Assembly: GCF_003731765.1 (NCBI RefSeq)
Contig: NZ_MOAL01000002.1
Location: 496,001 to 560,000 of the forward strand
Source of the DNA: Pseudomonas chlororaphis
GTDB lineage: Bacteria; Pseudomonadota; Gammaproteobacteria; Pseudomonadales; Pseudomonadaceae
Reading direction: 5' to 3'
Length of the DNA stretch: 64,000 bases
Shown here one piece after another: positions 17,051-29,702 of the stretch. Below the pieces are notes generated by a model. That model searched no databases. It was given only the letters and a program-made list of their open reading frames with translations, and was not told the DNA's origin. Position 1 is the stretch's first letter, and the number at the start of each line of letters is the position of its first letter. Both the position numbers and the translations under genes were made by a program.

Positions 17051-17980
17051 ATGCGTATCGTCGTTGCACTGGGCGGTAACGCCCTGCTCCGCCGCGGTGA
17101 ACCCATGACCGCGGACAACCAGCGCGCCAATATCCGCATCGCCACCGAGCAGATCGCCAAGGTCCACCCCGGCAACCAACTGGTGATCGCCCACGGCAAT
17201 GGTCCGCAAGTGGGCCTGCTGTCGCTGCAGGCGGCGGCCTATACCCAGGTTTCGCCCTATCCGCTGGACGTACTGGGCGCCGAAACCGAAGGCATGATCG
17301 GCTACATCATCGAACAGGAACTGGGCAACCTGCTGGACTTCGAAGTGCCCTTTGCCACCTTGCTGACCCAGGTCGAAGTGGACCCCAAGGACCCGGCCTT
17401 CAAGAACCCGAGTAAACCCATTGGCCCGGTCTACGACAAGGACGAGGCCGAACGCCTGGCCAAGGAAAAAGGCTGGGCCATCGCGCCCGACGGCGACAAA
17501 TTCCGCCGAGTGGTGGCCAGCCCGAGACCCAAGCGCATCTTCGAGATCCGCCCGATCAAGTGGCTGCTGGAAAAAAGCAGCATCGTGATCTGCGCCGGCG
17601 GTGGCGGCATTCCTACCATGTATGGCGAAGACGGCAAGCTCAAAGGCATTGAGGCCGTGATCGACAAGGACCTGTGTTCAGCGCTGTTGGCCGAACAACT
17701 AGAAGCCGACCTGCTGGTGATCGCCACCGACGTCAACGCAGCCTTTATCGACTTCGGCAAGCCGACGCAGAAAGCCATTGCACAGGCCCATCCGGATGAC
17801 ATGGAGAAGCTGGGCTTTGCCGCCGGGTCCATGGGGCCCAAGGTCCAGGCCGCCTGCGAGTTCGCCCGGCACACTGGAAAAGTCGCGGTGATCGGTTCAC
17901 TCTCGGACATCGAGGCGATCGTCCAGGGCAAGGCCGGCACCCGTATCAGCACCGCCCAGCCCGGGATCAGCTACCTGTAA
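17051..17980 (+). CDS. arcC: Carbamate kinase
   Basis: Transfers phosphate from carbamoyl phosphate to ADP, giving ATP, ammonia and CO2; it is the energy-yielding end of arginine fermentation. The protein has 309 residues. Amino-acid-kinase family motifs are present: [13 protein letters not shown] at the N-terminus, [24 protein letters not shown] and [14 protein letters not shown] 17051 follows AGAAGGACTGCATT. It ends the operon, with a GC-rich hairpin after it. Confidence 0.97.
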   Translation: MRIVVALGGNALLRRGEPMTADNQRANIRIATEQIAKVHPGNQLVIAHGNGPQVGLLSLQAAAYTQVSPYPLDVLGAETEGMIGYIIEQELGNLLDFEVPFATLLTQVEVDPKDPAFKNPSKPIGPVYDKDEAERLAKEKGWAIAPDGDKFRRVVASPRPKRIFEIRPIKWLLEKSSIVICAGGGGIPTMYGEDGKLKGIEAVIDKDLCSALLAEQLEADLLVIATDVNAAFIDFGKPTQKAIAQAHPDDMEKLGFAAGSMGPKVQAACEFARHTGKVAVIGSLSDIEAIVQGKAGTRISTAQPGISYL

Positions 17981-17998
17981 AACAGCACCCAGAACCGC

Positions 17999-18023
17999 AG
18001 GGGCGGGCCCCGGCTCCGCCCCT
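17999..18023 (+). terminator. GC-rich hairpin after arcC
   Basis: AGGGGCGG / CCGCCCCT, an 8-bp stem with a 9-nt loop, followed by CTTC rather than a T-run. It may end or attenuate the arc transcript before the DUF5064 gene. Confidence 0.5.
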
Positions 18024-18050
18024 CTTCACTGCCTTGAAGGAGAGACGCCT

Positions 18051-18410
18051 ATGGCCACGTTCGAGCCCGGTCACCTGCATATCCAACGTGCACCTCTGCA
18101 ACCCGGCGACTTTGGTTACGACATCAAGATCGACTACGAAGTGGTGCACGACCCCAAGGAAGGCAGCGCCATGCACTTCACCATGCACGGTGAAATCCAG
18201 GAAAAACCCTTCAAGGAAGAATTCACGCTGCCCAAGGACCTGGCCTACAACTTCGCCAGCGAAGCCTTCCATGTCGCGGTCAAGTACGGCATCCCGAAAA
18301 ACGCTGACCTGCGCTCCATGCACGGTCATTACGACCGGATGTTCGAAGACATTCGCGAGCAACTTCACGCCAAGCCCGGCGACCCGGTCAAACCGGAACA
18401 CCTGGAATAA
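18051..18410 (+). CDS. DUF5064-family protein
   Basis: A 119-residue soluble protein starting at ATG 18051 after GGAGAGACGCCT. It looks like the Pseudomonas DUF5064 family: HLHIQRAPLQPGDFGYDIKIDYEVV in alternating-strand style, a FTMHGEIQEKPFKEEFTLPK stretch and a helical C-terminus. No enzyme motif is visible and no function is known to me. It lies 70 bp behind arcC and may be expressed with the arc operon if the hairpin between them is leaky. Confidence 0.75.
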   Translation: MATFEPGHLHIQRAPLQPGDFGYDIKIDYEVVHDPKEGSAMHFTMHGEIQEKPFKEEFTLPKDLAYNFASEAFHVAVKYGIPKNADLRSMHGHYDRMFEDIREQLHAKPGDPVKPEHLE

Positions 18411-18425
18411 CCCCCGCAGCTGGCG

Positions 18426-18464
18426 CATGAGCCGGTCGGCGGAACACCGCGCGAGCGGCTCATG
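18426..18464. terminator. Hairpin after the DUF5064 gene
   Basis: A perfect 9-bp inverted repeat CATGAGCCG / CGGCTCATG with a 21-nt GC-rich loop and no T-run. It is a possible terminator before gcsR. Confidence 0.45.
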
Positions 18465-18543
18465 GGGTTGCGGCGATTTCGACTAAGGCTCTTGCCCAAG
18501 GCATACTGGCGCCCTTCAGTGGTCCAGAAACCTCAGTCGCCCC

Positions 18544-20052
18544 ATGCGTATCCACGTCAGCTTTATCGACCGCGTCGGCATCACCCAGGAAGTCCTGGCC
18601 CTGCTCGGCGGACGCAACCTCAACCTGGATGCAGTCGAGATGGTGCCGCCCAACGTCTATATAGACGCCCCGACCCTGAGCCCCCAGGTGCTGGAGGAAC
18701 TGCGCGACGCGCTGTTCAGCGTGCGCGGCGTGCAGGCGGTGACGGTGGTCGACATCCTCCCCGGGCAACGCCGCCACCTGCAACTCGATGCCCTGCTGGC
18801 GGCGATGACCGACCCGGTGCTGGCCCTGGACAGCGCCGGCAAGGTGCTGCTGGCCAACCCGGCCCTGATCGCCCTGTGCGGCCGTGAGCCGGCGGGGGAA
18901 AGCATCGCTGAGGTGTTCAACGATCCGGCACTGCTCGACACCCTGCTGGAGCAGGGCTTTCGCCTGCCCCTGCGCGAGATCATCCTCGATGGCCAGACCC
19001 TGTTGCTGGATGCCACGCCGATCACCGACGCCGGTGCCCTGTTGACCCTGTACCAACCCAACCGCATCGGCGAACGCCTGTCGGCCCTGCACCACGATCA
19101 CGCCGAAGGCTTTGATGCCTTGCTCGGCGAGTCCCCGGCGATCCGCACCCTCAAGGCGCGGGCACAGCGGGTGGCAGCCCTGGATGCACCGCTGCTGATC
19201 CAGGGCGAAACCGGCACCGGCAAAGAGCTGGTGGCCCGTGCCTGCCACGCCATCAGCGCCCGGCACAGCGCCCCATTCCTGGCCCTGAACTGCGCGGCGC
19301 TCCCGGAAAACCTGGCCGAAAGCGAACTCTTCGGTTACGCCCCAGGGGCCTTCACCGGCGCCCAACGCGGCGGCAAACCGGGGCTGATGGAGTTGGCCAA
19401 CCAGGGCACGGTGTTTCTGGACGAAATTGGCGAAATGTCGCCGTACCTGCAGGCCAAGCTCTTGCGGTTTCTCAACGACGGCAGCTTCCGCCGGGTCGGC
19501 GGCGACCGCGAGATCAAGGTCAATGTGCGCATCCTCAGCGCCACCCACCGTGATCTGGAAAAGATGGTCAGCGAAGGCAGCTTTCGCGAAGACCTGTTCT
19601 ACCGCCTCAATGTGCTGAATGTCGAAGTGCCGCCGCTGCGCGAGCGCGGGCAAGACATCCTGTTGCTGGCCCGCTATTTCATGCAGCAGGCCTGCGCGCA
19701 AATCCAGCGCCCGGTGTGCCGCCTGACCCCGGGCACTTACCCGGCGCTGCTGGGCAACCGCTGGCCGGGCAACGTGCGGCAACTGCAGAACGTGATCTTT
19801 CGCGCTGCGGCGATCTGCGAAAGCAACCTGGTGGACATCGGCGACCTGGACATAGCCGGCACCTCGGTGGCTCGGCAGAACGACGTCGAAGTCGAGAGCC
19901 TGGAACAGGCCGTGGAAGCCTTCGAGAAAGAGCTGCTAGAGAACCTCTACGTCAACTACCCCTCGACCCGGCAACTGGCCAACCGCCTGCAAACCTCCCA
20001 TACCGCCATCGCCCACCGCCTGCGCAAATACGGCATTCCCAACAAAGCCTGA
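18544..20052 (+). CDS. gcsR: Sigma-54-dependent activator of the glycine cleavage operon (TyrR-like)
   Basis: A 502-residue enhancer-binding protein: ACT domain at about residues 1-75, PAS at 80-185, AAA+ core at 195-420, and a C-terminal Fis/TyrR-type HTH. Walker A GETGTGKE is near residue 221, the sigma-54 contact loop GAFTGA near 267, and LDEIGEM holds Walker B. The architecture and the position directly upstream of gcvH-gcvP-sdaA-gcvT match P. aeruginosa GcsR (PA2449), which activates that operon in response to glycine. Three candidate binding elements, an IHF-like site and a -24/-12 promoter lie between this gene and gcvH. Confidence 0.93.
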   Translation: MRIHVSFIDRVGITQEVLALLGGRNLNLDAVEMVPPNVYIDAPTLSPQVLEELRDALFSVRGVQAVTVVDILPGQRRHLQLDALLAAMTDPVLALDSAGKVLLANPALIALCGREPAGESIAEVFNDPALLDTLLEQGFRLPLREIILDGQTLLLDATPITDAGALLTLYQPNRIGERLSALHHDHAEGFDALLGESPAIRTLKARAQRVAALDAPLLIQGETGTGKELVARACHAISARHSAPFLALNCAALPENLAESELFGYAPGAFTGAQRGGKPGLMELANQGTVFLDEIGEMSPYLQAKLLRFLNDGSFRRVGGDREIKVNVRILSATHRDLEKMVSEGSFREDLFYRLNVLNVEVPPLRERGQDILLLARYFMQQACAQIQRPVCRLTPGTYPALLGNRWPGNVRQLQNVIFRAAAICESNLVDIGDLDIAGTSVARQNDVEVESLEQAVEAFEKELLENLYVNYPSTRQLANRLQTSHTAIAHRLRKYGIPNKA

Positions 20053-20054
20053 CT

Positions 20055-20080
20055 CAACCCGATTCACGTGGATCGGGTTG
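20055..20080 (+). terminator. Hairpin at the gcsR stop codon
   Basis: A 9-bp perfect stem CAACCCGAT / ATCGGGTTG with an 8-nt loop starts 3 nt after the stop codon. The T-run is missing, so termination strength is uncertain. Confidence 0.5.
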
Positions 20081-20090
20081 CAAATCCGCT

Positions 20091-20144
20091 CTGAAAGCGA
20101 CGTTCACTGTACTGAAAGCGCTACAGCGGAACGATATCAATACA
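20091..20144 (+). promoter_or_regulatory. Three tandem GcsR-like enhancer elements
   Basis: The best element is CGGAACG-ATAT-CAATACA at 20127-20144, whose reverse reads TGTATTG-N4-CGTTCCG against the published GcsR site TGTAACG-N4-CGTTCCG. Two weaker, similarly sized elements precede it: TGTACTG-AAAG-CGCTACA at 20108-20125 and CTGAAAG-CGA-CGTTCAC at 20091-20107. Three tandem sites at 17-19 bp spacing is the arrangement reported for P. aeruginosa. Confidence 0.6.
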
Positions 20145-20257
20145 CCCCGCCGCAACCTGCACTCTCCAAGGCTTTGATCCACATGGACTTTTTTCTTGGG
20201 CTTCGAGCGTAGCGATTTCGCTACAGCTGCTTTCTTTGGTATGGCCCACAAAACACT

Positions 20258-20270
20258 CAAACCATTGATT
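20258..20270 (-). promoter_or_regulatory. IHF-like site
   Basis: The minus strand reads AATCAATGGTTTG, matching the IHF consensus WATCAA-N4-TTR fully. It lies between the enhancer elements and the -24/-12 promoter, where DNA bending would be useful. Confidence 0.5.
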
Positions 20271-20288
20271 TATAACGAATAAAAAACA

Positions 20289-20305
20289 TTGGCCGCGTTC
20301 TTGCT
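20289..20305 (+). promoter_or_regulatory. Sigma-54 (-24/-12) promoter of gcvH operon
   Basis: TTGGCCGCGTTCTTGCT has the invariant GG and GC dinucleotides separated by 10 bp, as required for RpoN promoters. The expected start is near 20316, giving a leader of about 70 nt before gcvH. Confidence 0.8.
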
Positions 20306-20385
20306 ATGGACATTGCCATTCAGCTCGGCCCTGCACGAGCATTTAATCGCGTCCACCAGACGAGTCTGGCCCTTGAGGAGTTCCC

Positions 20386-20769
20386 ATGAGCGAGTTGCGT
20401 TTCACTGAAGATCACGAATGGCTGCGTACCGAAGCCGATGGCAGCGTCACGGTCGGCATCACGGCTTTCGCCCAGAACGCCTTGGGGGATGTGGTGTTTG
20501 TGCAACTGCCTGAACTGCAACGCTACGAAAAGGGCGCAGAAGCCGCCACCGTGGAGTCGGTGAAAGCCGCCAGCGGTGTGTACATGCCTTTGGACGGCGA
20601 AGTGGTCGCCACCAACCCGGCCCTGGAAGACAGCCCCGAGCTGGTCAATGAAGCACCACTGGGGGAAGGCTGGTTCTTCCGCTTCATCCCTGCGGATGCC
20701 GCCGCTGTCGGCCAACTGCTGGATCAAGACGCCTACGACCGTCTGATCAAAGCCAACGCTGACGCCTGA
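20386..20769 (+). CDS. gcvH: Glycine cleavage system H protein
   Basis: A 127-residue lipoyl carrier that shuttles the aminomethyl group between P, T and L proteins. The biotinyl/lipoyl-type fold is recognisable, with TVESVKAASGVYMPLDGEV carrying the lipoylated lysine. ATG 20386 follows GAGGAG. It is first in the gcvH-gcvP-sdaA-gcvT operon, 9 bp before gcvP. The L protein is not encoded here; it is normally shared with other complexes. Confidence 0.97.
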   Translation: MSELRFTEDHEWLRTEADGSVTVGITAFAQNALGDVVFVQLPELQRYEKGAEAATVESVKAASGVYMPLDGEVVATNPALEDSPELVNEAPLGEGWFFRFIPADAAAVGQLLDQDAYDRLIKANADA

Positions 20770-20778
20770 GGAGCCGCC

Positions 20779-23628
<2,850 letters not shown>

Positions 23629-23633
23629 AGCAG

Positions 23634-23702
23634 TTGCAAGGGGCAAGTTTCAAGCTGCAAGTTAGAAGCCCAATGGCGCTTTCTTGCAGCTTGTCGCTTG
23701 CT
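23634..23702. repeat. Intergenic hairpin repeat between gcvP and sdaA
   Basis: CAAGCTGCAAG (23651-23661) pairs with CTTGCAGCTTG (23683-23693); flanking GCAAG/CTTGC segments extend the fold. This CAAGCTGCAAG-type palindrome is common between Pseudomonas genes. In P. aeruginosa glyA2 occupies this position in the operon; here there is only the repeat. Confidence 0.75.
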
Positions 23703-23735
23703 GCCGCCCCCATAACAAGAAACCGGAGAACTCCC

Positions 23736-25112
<1,377 letters not shown>

Positions 25113-25153
25113 TGCGGGTAACGCCGGATCGCGCCTATTTTCAGGAGCTGAAC

Positions 25154-26278
25154 ATGTCCACCGAATCACTGTTGAAAACTCCGCTGCACGCCCTGCACCT
25201 TGAGCTGGGCGCCCGCATGGTGCCGTTCGCCGGCTACGACATGCCGGTGCAGTACCCACTGGGCGTGATGAAAGAACACCAGCACACCCGCGAGCACGCC
25301 GGGCTCTTCGACGTGTCCCACATGGGGCAGATCCGCCTGAGCGGCGCCAACGCCGCCCAGGCCCTGGAAACCCTGGTGCCGGTGGACATCATCGACCTGC
25401 CCGTGGGCATGCAGCGCTACGCCATGTTCACCAACGACCAGGGCGGCATTCTCGATGACCTGATGGTCGCCAACCTGGGGGACGATCAGCTGTTTTTGGT
25501 GGTCAACGCCGCCTGCAAGGATCAAGACCTGGCCCACCTGCGCCAGCACATCGGCGAGCAATGCGAGATTCAGCCACTGTTCGAAGAACGCGCCCTGCTG
25601 GCTCTGCAAGGCCCGGCAGCGGTCACGGTGCTGGCGCGCCTTGCCCCTGAAGTGGCAAGCATGACCTTTATGCAGTTCAAGCCGGTCAAGCTCCAGGGCA
25701 TCGACTGTTTCGTCAGCCGTTCGGGCTACACCGGCGAAGATGGATTCGAAATCTCCGTACCCGCGGCCGCTGCCGAAGCCCTGGCCCGCACCCTGTTGGC
25801 TGAGCCGGAAGTCGCGGCCATTGGCCTGGGCGCCCGCGACTCCCTACGCCTGGAGGCCGGCCTATGCCTCTATGGCCACGATATGAATAGCGACACCACG
25901 CCGATCCAGGCCAGCCTGCTTTGGGCCATCTCCAAGGCACGTCGCGCCGATGGCACACGGGCAGGTGGCTTCCCTGGCGCCGAGACGATCTTTGCCCAGC
26001 AGCAAGCTGGCGTGGACCACAAACGTGTCGGCCTGTTGCCACAGGAGCGCACACCTGTGCGTGAAGGCGCAGAGATCGTCAACGAAGCAGGAACGGTGAT
26101 TGGCCGTGTTTGCAGCGGCGGTTTCGGGCCGACACTGGGCAGCCCGTTGGCCATGGGTTACGTCGACAGCCAATACTCGGCACTTGATACGCCGGTTTGG
26201 GCAATTGTTCGTGGGAAAAAGGTATCAATGCTTGTAAGTAAAATGCCATTTGTAGCTCAACGCTACTATCGAGGCTGA
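25154..26278 (+). CDS. gcvT: Aminomethyltransferase, glycine cleavage T protein
   Basis: A 374-residue enzyme that moves the aminomethyl carbon from GcvH to tetrahydrofolate and releases ammonia. Motifs include FAGYDMPVQYPLGVMKEHQHTR at the N-terminus, FDVSHMGQIRLSG, SRSGYTGEDGFEI and LGARDSLRLEAGLCLYGHD. ATG 25154 follows AGGAGCTGAAC. It is the last gene of the operon. A longer frame reading from 24809 is the wrong start because it would overlap sdaA. Confidence 0.97.
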   Translation: MSTESLLKTPLHALHLELGARMVPFAGYDMPVQYPLGVMKEHQHTREHAGLFDVSHMGQIRLSGANAAQALETLVPVDIIDLPVGMQRYAMFTNDQGGILDDLMVANLGDDQLFLVVNAACKDQDLAHLRQHIGEQCEIQPLFEERALLALQGPAAVTVLARLAPEVASMTFMQFKPVKLQGIDCFVSRSGYTGEDGFEISVPAAAAEALARTLLAEPEVAAIGLGARDSLRLEAGLCLYGHDMNSDTTPIQASLLWAISKARRADGTRAGGFPGAETIFAQQQAGVDHKRVGLLPQERTPVREGAEIVNEAGTVIGRVCSGGFGPTLGSPLAMGYVDSQYSALDTPVWAIVRGKKVSMLVSKMPFVAQRYYRG

Positions 26279-26413
26279 CGGACTGTTTCTATAAGTAACG
26301 CGACTGCGTTAAAAGTGCACTAATCTGTAACGCGGCCGCCATAAAACAGTGCATATTTTCACAATCGAACTGTACTTATAACAGTCCTATACAATTGAAC
26401 GACGCTATCGAAT

Positions 26414-26486
26414 AAGCCCCGCCCTCCAGCCCCGGCAAACCTCATCAAGCTGAGTAAAACCGGGGGGTTCGCGGGGCTTGTTTTTT
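26414..26486 (+). terminator. Large bipartite hairpin terminator after gcvT
   Basis: Outer arms AAGCCCCGC (26414-26422) and GCGGGGCTT (26471-26479), with an inner CCCCGG / CCGGGG pair, are followed by GTTTTTTC. The 48-nt loop region is unusually long for a plain terminator. The preceding 26279-26413 is AT-rich and holds nothing I recognise. Confidence 0.7.
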
Positions 26487-26613
26487 CTCCTGTAGTTGGC
26501 GTAGAGTTTCCCCACTGTGTTTGCATGGGTCGCTTGGAATCGTGACCTGGGCAGTAGCCAACAAGTTTGCTACAACCCGTTCGACGTCTCTTACTTTCCT
26601 GCAACCCAGCCCA

Positions 26614-26637
26614 GTACTCTTTCATGAGAAAGAGACT
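26614..26637 (+). promoter_or_regulatory. Leader hairpin of the cold-shock gene
   Basis: CTCTTTC-ATGA-GAAAGAG (26617-26634), extendable by AGT/ACT with one bulge, lies in the 5' leader 37 nt before the cold-shock start codon. Structured leaders are common for csp messages, where they control temperature-dependent translation. The role here is inferred. Confidence 0.45.
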
Positions 26638-26670
26638 GTCATTAATTTTTAGTGTCAAAGGAAATAAGAA

Positions 26671-26883
26671 ATGTCCCAACGTCAGAGCGGTACCGTCAAG
26701 TGGTTTAACGACGAGAAAGGTTTTGGTTTTATCACTCCAGAAAGCGGTCCGGATCTGTTCGTGCACTTCCGCGCCATTCAGGGCAACGGCTTCAAAAGTC
26801 TGAAAGAAGGCCAGAAAGTGACCTTCATCGCTGTGCAGGGCCAAAAAGGCATGCAAGCAGACGAAGTACAAGCTGAAGCTTAA
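26671..26883 (+). CDS. Cold-shock protein, CspA/CapB family
   Basis: A 70-residue single cold-shock domain, an RNA chaperone binding single-stranded nucleic acid. RNP1 is KGFGFITP and RNP2 is LFVHF, preceded by [12 protein letters not shown] 26671 follows AAAGGAAATAAGAA. It is alone between two terminators. Which of the several Pseudomonas csp paralogues it represents (capA, capB, cspA or others) cannot be told from the window. Confidence 0.96.
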
Positions 26884-26895
26884 TCGTCTGTAACG

Positions 26896-26930
26896 AAAAA
26901 GCCCCTGATGCTGACATCAGGGGCTTTTTT
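26896..26930 (+). terminator. Rho-independent terminator of the cold-shock gene
   Basis: AAAAGCCCCTGATG-CTGA-CATCAGGGGCTTTTTT: a long perfect stem with a T-run. Confidence 0.95.
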
Positions 26931-26977
26931 GTGCGCGCAATTCCGTAAAATGGCTTCTTTTTTCTCGAGAGCCCGTC

Positions 26978-27466
26978 ATGCCGAAACCTCTGCTAAGCCC
27001 CCAAGGCGAGTTTCCTGCCGCCGGCCTGGGCCGTCGCCTGGCAGCGATGTTCTATGATTTTCTGCTGTGCACGGCCCTGCTGATCGTCACAGGCGGCGTC
27101 TACAAGCTGATTCAGATGCAGATCATCGGCGAAAGCAAAATGCGCGCACTGACCGAATCCGGCGCCCTGGACGGCGATCCGCTCTACTCCACCGTGCTAC
27201 TGCTGGTGCTCTTTGGTTTTTTCGCCAAGTTCTGGACCCATTCCGGGCAGACCCTGGGCATGCAGGTCTGGGGCATTCGCGTACAGAACACCGATGGCAG
27301 CCCTATCAGCCTGTGGCAGGCGCTGCTGCGCTTTATGGTGTCGATGGCGTCGTGGCTGTGCGCGGGGCTGGGATTCTTCTGGGTCTTGGTGGACAAGCAA
27401 CAGCGCGCCTGGCACGACATCTATTCCGACAGTCGAATCGTGCGTATCCCCAAACAGAAAAAATAA
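26978..27466 (+). CDS. RDD-family membrane protein
   Basis: A 162-residue inner-membrane protein. It begins GLGRRLAAMFYDFLLCTALL, the RDD signature (Arg then Asp in the first helix), has a second helix STVLLLVLFGFFAKFW, then THSGQTLGMQVWGIRV, and a last pair of hydrophobic segments before WHDIYSDSRIVR. Family roles are poorly defined; some members have been linked to ion exchange. ATG 26978 follows GAGAGCCCGTC. It has its own terminator, shared with convergent nadA. Confidence 0.9.
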   Translation: MPKPLLSPQGEFPAAGLGRRLAAMFYDFLLCTALLIVTGGVYKLIQMQIIGESKMRALTESGALDGDPLYSTVLLLVLFGFFAKFWTHSGQTLGMQVWGIRVQNTDGSPISLWQALLRFMVSMASWLCAGLGFFWVLVDKQQRAWHDIYSDSRIVRIPKQKK

Positions 27467-27479
27467 CCCGCCGCTTACA

Positions 27480-27507
27480 AAAACGCCCCGAACTGTCGGG
27501 GCGTTTT
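27480..27507. terminator. Bidirectional terminator between RDD gene and nadA
   Basis: AAAACGCCCCGA-ACTG-TCGGGGCGTTTT: an A-run on one side and T-run on the other, between convergent genes. Confidence 0.9.
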
Positions 27508-27529
27508 CATTGGTGCGGACAAAAACCGA

Positions 27530-28588
27530 TCAGGCGTTGCCGGCCAGCTTCATCCGCGCGGCCTCAGTGAAGTCCAGCATGCGTTTGAGCGGGCGAATCG
27601 CCTGGGGAATCAGCGCCGGGTCGACGAAGATTTCATTGCTACCCTCACGCAGGCACTGCAGGGTGCGCTCCAGGGTGTTCATGGCCATCCAAGGGCAGTG
27701 GGCACAGCTACGGCACGCTGCGCCGTTACCCGCTGTAGGGGCCTCGATAAACACCTTGTCGGGGCACAGCTGCTGCATCTTGTAGAAAATGCCGCGGTCG
27801 GTGGCCACGATAAAGGTCTTGTTCGGCAGGCGTTGTGCCGCTGCGATCAATTGGCTGGTGGAACCCACCGCATCCGCCAATTCGATCACCGAAGTCGGAG
27901 ACTCCGGGTGCACCAGAATCGCCGCATCCGGATAGAGCGCCTTCATGTCTTCCAATTGCTTGGACTTGAACTCCTCGTGAACGATGCAGGCACCGTCCCA
28001 GAGCAGCATGTCGGCGCCGGTCTGGCGCTGAATATAGGTGCCTAGGTGCTTGTCAGGGCCCCAGATGATGGTTTCGCCGTTATCCATCAGGCTTTCGACG
28101 ATTTCCAGGGCACAGCTGGAGGTCACGACCCAATCGGCCCGCGCCTTGACCGCTGCGGAGGTGTTGGCATACACCACCACCGTGCGCTCGGGATGCTGGT
28201 CACAAAACGCCGAGAAGTCCTCCACCGGGCAACCCAGGTCCAGCGAACAGGTGGCCTCCAGCGTCGGCATCAACACACGCTTTTCCGGGTTGAGGATCTT
28301 GGCGGTCTCGCCCATGAAACGTACGCCGGCCACCACCACGGTCTTGGCCGGATGAGCGTTGCCGAAGCGGGCCATTTCCAGGGAATCGGAAACACAGCCA
28401 CCGGTTTCTTCGGCCAGGGCCTGAATCACCGGATCGCAGTAGAAATGGGCAACCAGCACCGCATCCTGAGCCTTGAGCTCAGCAGCGATAGCCGCGCGTA
28501 AATGGGATTCTTCGGCCGCAGTCAGTGGTTTGGGCTGCTTGGCGTCGAGGTGGGCTTGAACCAGAAGGCGTTCAGAAATTTGCGTCAT
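27530..28588 (-). CDS. nadA: Quinolinate synthase A
   Basis: Condenses iminoaspartate with dihydroxyacetone phosphate to quinolinate for NAD synthesis; it is a cytoplasmic 4Fe-4S enzyme. The protein has 352 residues, the Pseudomonas length. Motifs are [19 protein letters not shown] near the N-terminus, [21 protein letters not shown] and [15 protein letters not shown], which include the cluster cysteines. ATG 28588 is chosen; an in-frame extension to 28696 reads low-complexity intergenic DNA. It is monocistronic. Confidence 0.96.
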   Translation of the reverse strand: MTQISERLLVQAHLDAKQPKPLTAAEESHLRAAIAAELKAQDAVLVAHFYCDPVIQALAEETGGCVSDSLEMARFGNAHPAKTVVVAGVRFMGETAKILNPEKRVLMPTLEATCSLDLGCPVEDFSAFCDQHPERTVVVYANTSAAVKARADWVVTSSCALEIVESLMDNGETIIWGPDKHLGTYIQRQTGADMLLWDGACIVHEEFKSKQLEDMKALYPDAAILVHPESPTSVIELADAVGSTSQLIAAAQRLPNKTFIVATDRGIFYKMQQLCPDKVFIEAPTAGNGAACRSCAHCPWMAMNTLERTLQCLREGSNEIFVDPALIPQAIRPLKRMLDFTEAARMKLAGNA

Positions 28589-28799
28589 GTTCGCAAGACC
28601 TGCAGGCGCTAGGGGCGCGAAAGTCGAGTGTACCACCGGCTCCGGACCGTTCAGAGGCCCCGCCGGGAGAGTGAGTTCATCAGGCACGGACAGCATTGAA
28701 GCTGGGCAAGGCTACAGAATATACCCGTTAGGCAACAGTGCATTCTAAGCAGTACCCGCGGCACAGGCCCCCGAGTGAGACGCTACAAAAACTCGGGGC

Positions 28800-28826
28800 A
28801 AAAAAAAATCCGGAAATCCGCATTTT
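28800..28826 (-). terminator. Possible terminator of tRNA-Lys
   Basis: On the minus strand AAATGCGGA-TT-TCCGGATTTTTTTTT forms an imperfect stem followed by nine T. It lies about 35 nt past the tRNA 3' end. Confidence 0.4.
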
Positions 28827-28860
28827 CATGGGCCTTCCAGACTTTTAAAACAGCTAAAAA

Positions 28861-28936
28861 TGGTGGGTCGTGTGGGATTCGAACCTACGACCAATTGGTT
28901 AAAAGCCAACTGCTCTACCAACTGAGCTAACGACCC
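28861..28936 (-). tRNA. tRNA-Lys (UUU)
   Basis: Seventy-six nucleotides reading GGGTCGTTAGCTCAG... on the minus strand. The acceptor stem GGGTCGT pairs with ACGACCC, the anticodon loop is CTTTTAA (anticodon UUU), the T-loop is GGTTCGAATCC, and CCA is encoded at 28861-28863 (minus strand: ACCA end). It sits between nadA and queC, as in P. aeruginosa. Confidence 0.97.
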
Positions 28937-28953
28937 GCTGTGTGGTGGCGCGT

Positions 28954-28981
28954 ATAATACTGATTTCTAACGGGAATTCAA
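28954..28981 (-). promoter_or_regulatory. Sigma-70 promoter of tRNA-Lys
   Basis: On the minus strand TTGAAT (28981-28976), a 16-bp spacer and TATTAT (28959-28954), placing the start about 10 nt before the mature tRNA 5' end. Confidence 0.65.
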
Positions 28982-28999
28982 CACCCAATATGAAAAAAA

Positions 29000-29701
29000 T
29001 CAGAAATAACGTGTTGGGTCACTGATTCCGGCCGCAGCGAAGCCTTCAGCACGCAGGCGGCAGCTGTCGCATTTACGGCACGCACGCCCTTGATCGTCCG
29101 CCTGATAGCAGGAAACTGTCAGGGCGTAATTGACCCCCAACCCTACCCCTGCCTTGACGATGTCGGCCTTGCTGAGGTTCTGCAGCGGTGCCTGAATGCG
29201 GAACCCCTGCCCTTCTACACCGGCCTTGGTCGCGAGGTTAGCCATACGCTCGAACGCCTCGACAAACTCAGGACGGCAATCCGGGTAGCCGGAATAATCC
29301 ACGGCGTTCACGCCGATAAAGATGTCACGAGCCCCCAGGACCTCCGCCCAGCCCAGGGCCAGGGACAGGAACACGGTATTGCGAGCCGGTACATAAGTGA
29401 CGGGAATGCCTTCGCTGGGCGCCTCAGGCACATCAATGGAGCTGTCCGTCAGGGCTGAACCGCCGATACCGTCCAGATTGAGACCAATGACCTTATGCTC
29501 GATCACGCCCAAATTTCGCGCTACACGCTCAGCAGCCTGCAACTCGGCACGATGGCGCTGACCGTAGTCAAAACTCATGGTGTAGCAGCTGAAGCCTTCG
29601 GCCCGGGCCATTGCAACCACCGTCGCCGAATCAAGGCCGCCAGATAGCAGGATCACTGCACGCTTTTCGCTCGTAGCTTGATGTGGTTGTTGATCTGTCA
29701 T
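29000..29701 (-). CDS. queC: 7-cyano-7-deazaguanine synthase
   Basis: Converts 7-carboxy-7-deazaguanine to preQ0 using ATP and ammonia in queuosine synthesis. It has 233 residues with the PP-loop [17 protein letters not shown] at the N-terminus, FDYGQRH, and the C-terminal zinc-binding cysteines SCYQ...[13 protein letters not shown] 29701 is used because a longer frame reaches into queE. It starts one base past the queE stop, so the two are translationally linked. Confidence 0.96.
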   Translation of the reverse strand: MTDQQPHQATSEKRAVILLSGGLDSATVVAMARAEGFSCYTMSFDYGQRHRAELQAAERVARNLGVIEHKVIGLNLDGIGGSALTDSSIDVPEAPSEGIPVTYVPARNTVFLSLALGWAEVLGARDIFIGVNAVDYSGYPDCRPEFVEAFERMANLATKAGVEGQGFRIQAPLQNLSKADIVKAGVGLGVNYALTVSCYQADDQGRACRKCDSCRLRAEGFAAAGISDPTRYF

Positions 29702-29702
29702 T

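Noticed and set aside
20306..20385. Glycine riboswitch in the gcvH leader
   Set aside because: The leader after the sigma-54 promoter is only about 70 nt, too short for the usual tandem glycine aptamers, and GcsR control explains glycine induction.
26370..26384. CTGTACTTATAACAG as a LexA box
   Set aside because: The spacing is CTG-N9-CAG; LexA needs N10. It is not next to a damage-response gene.
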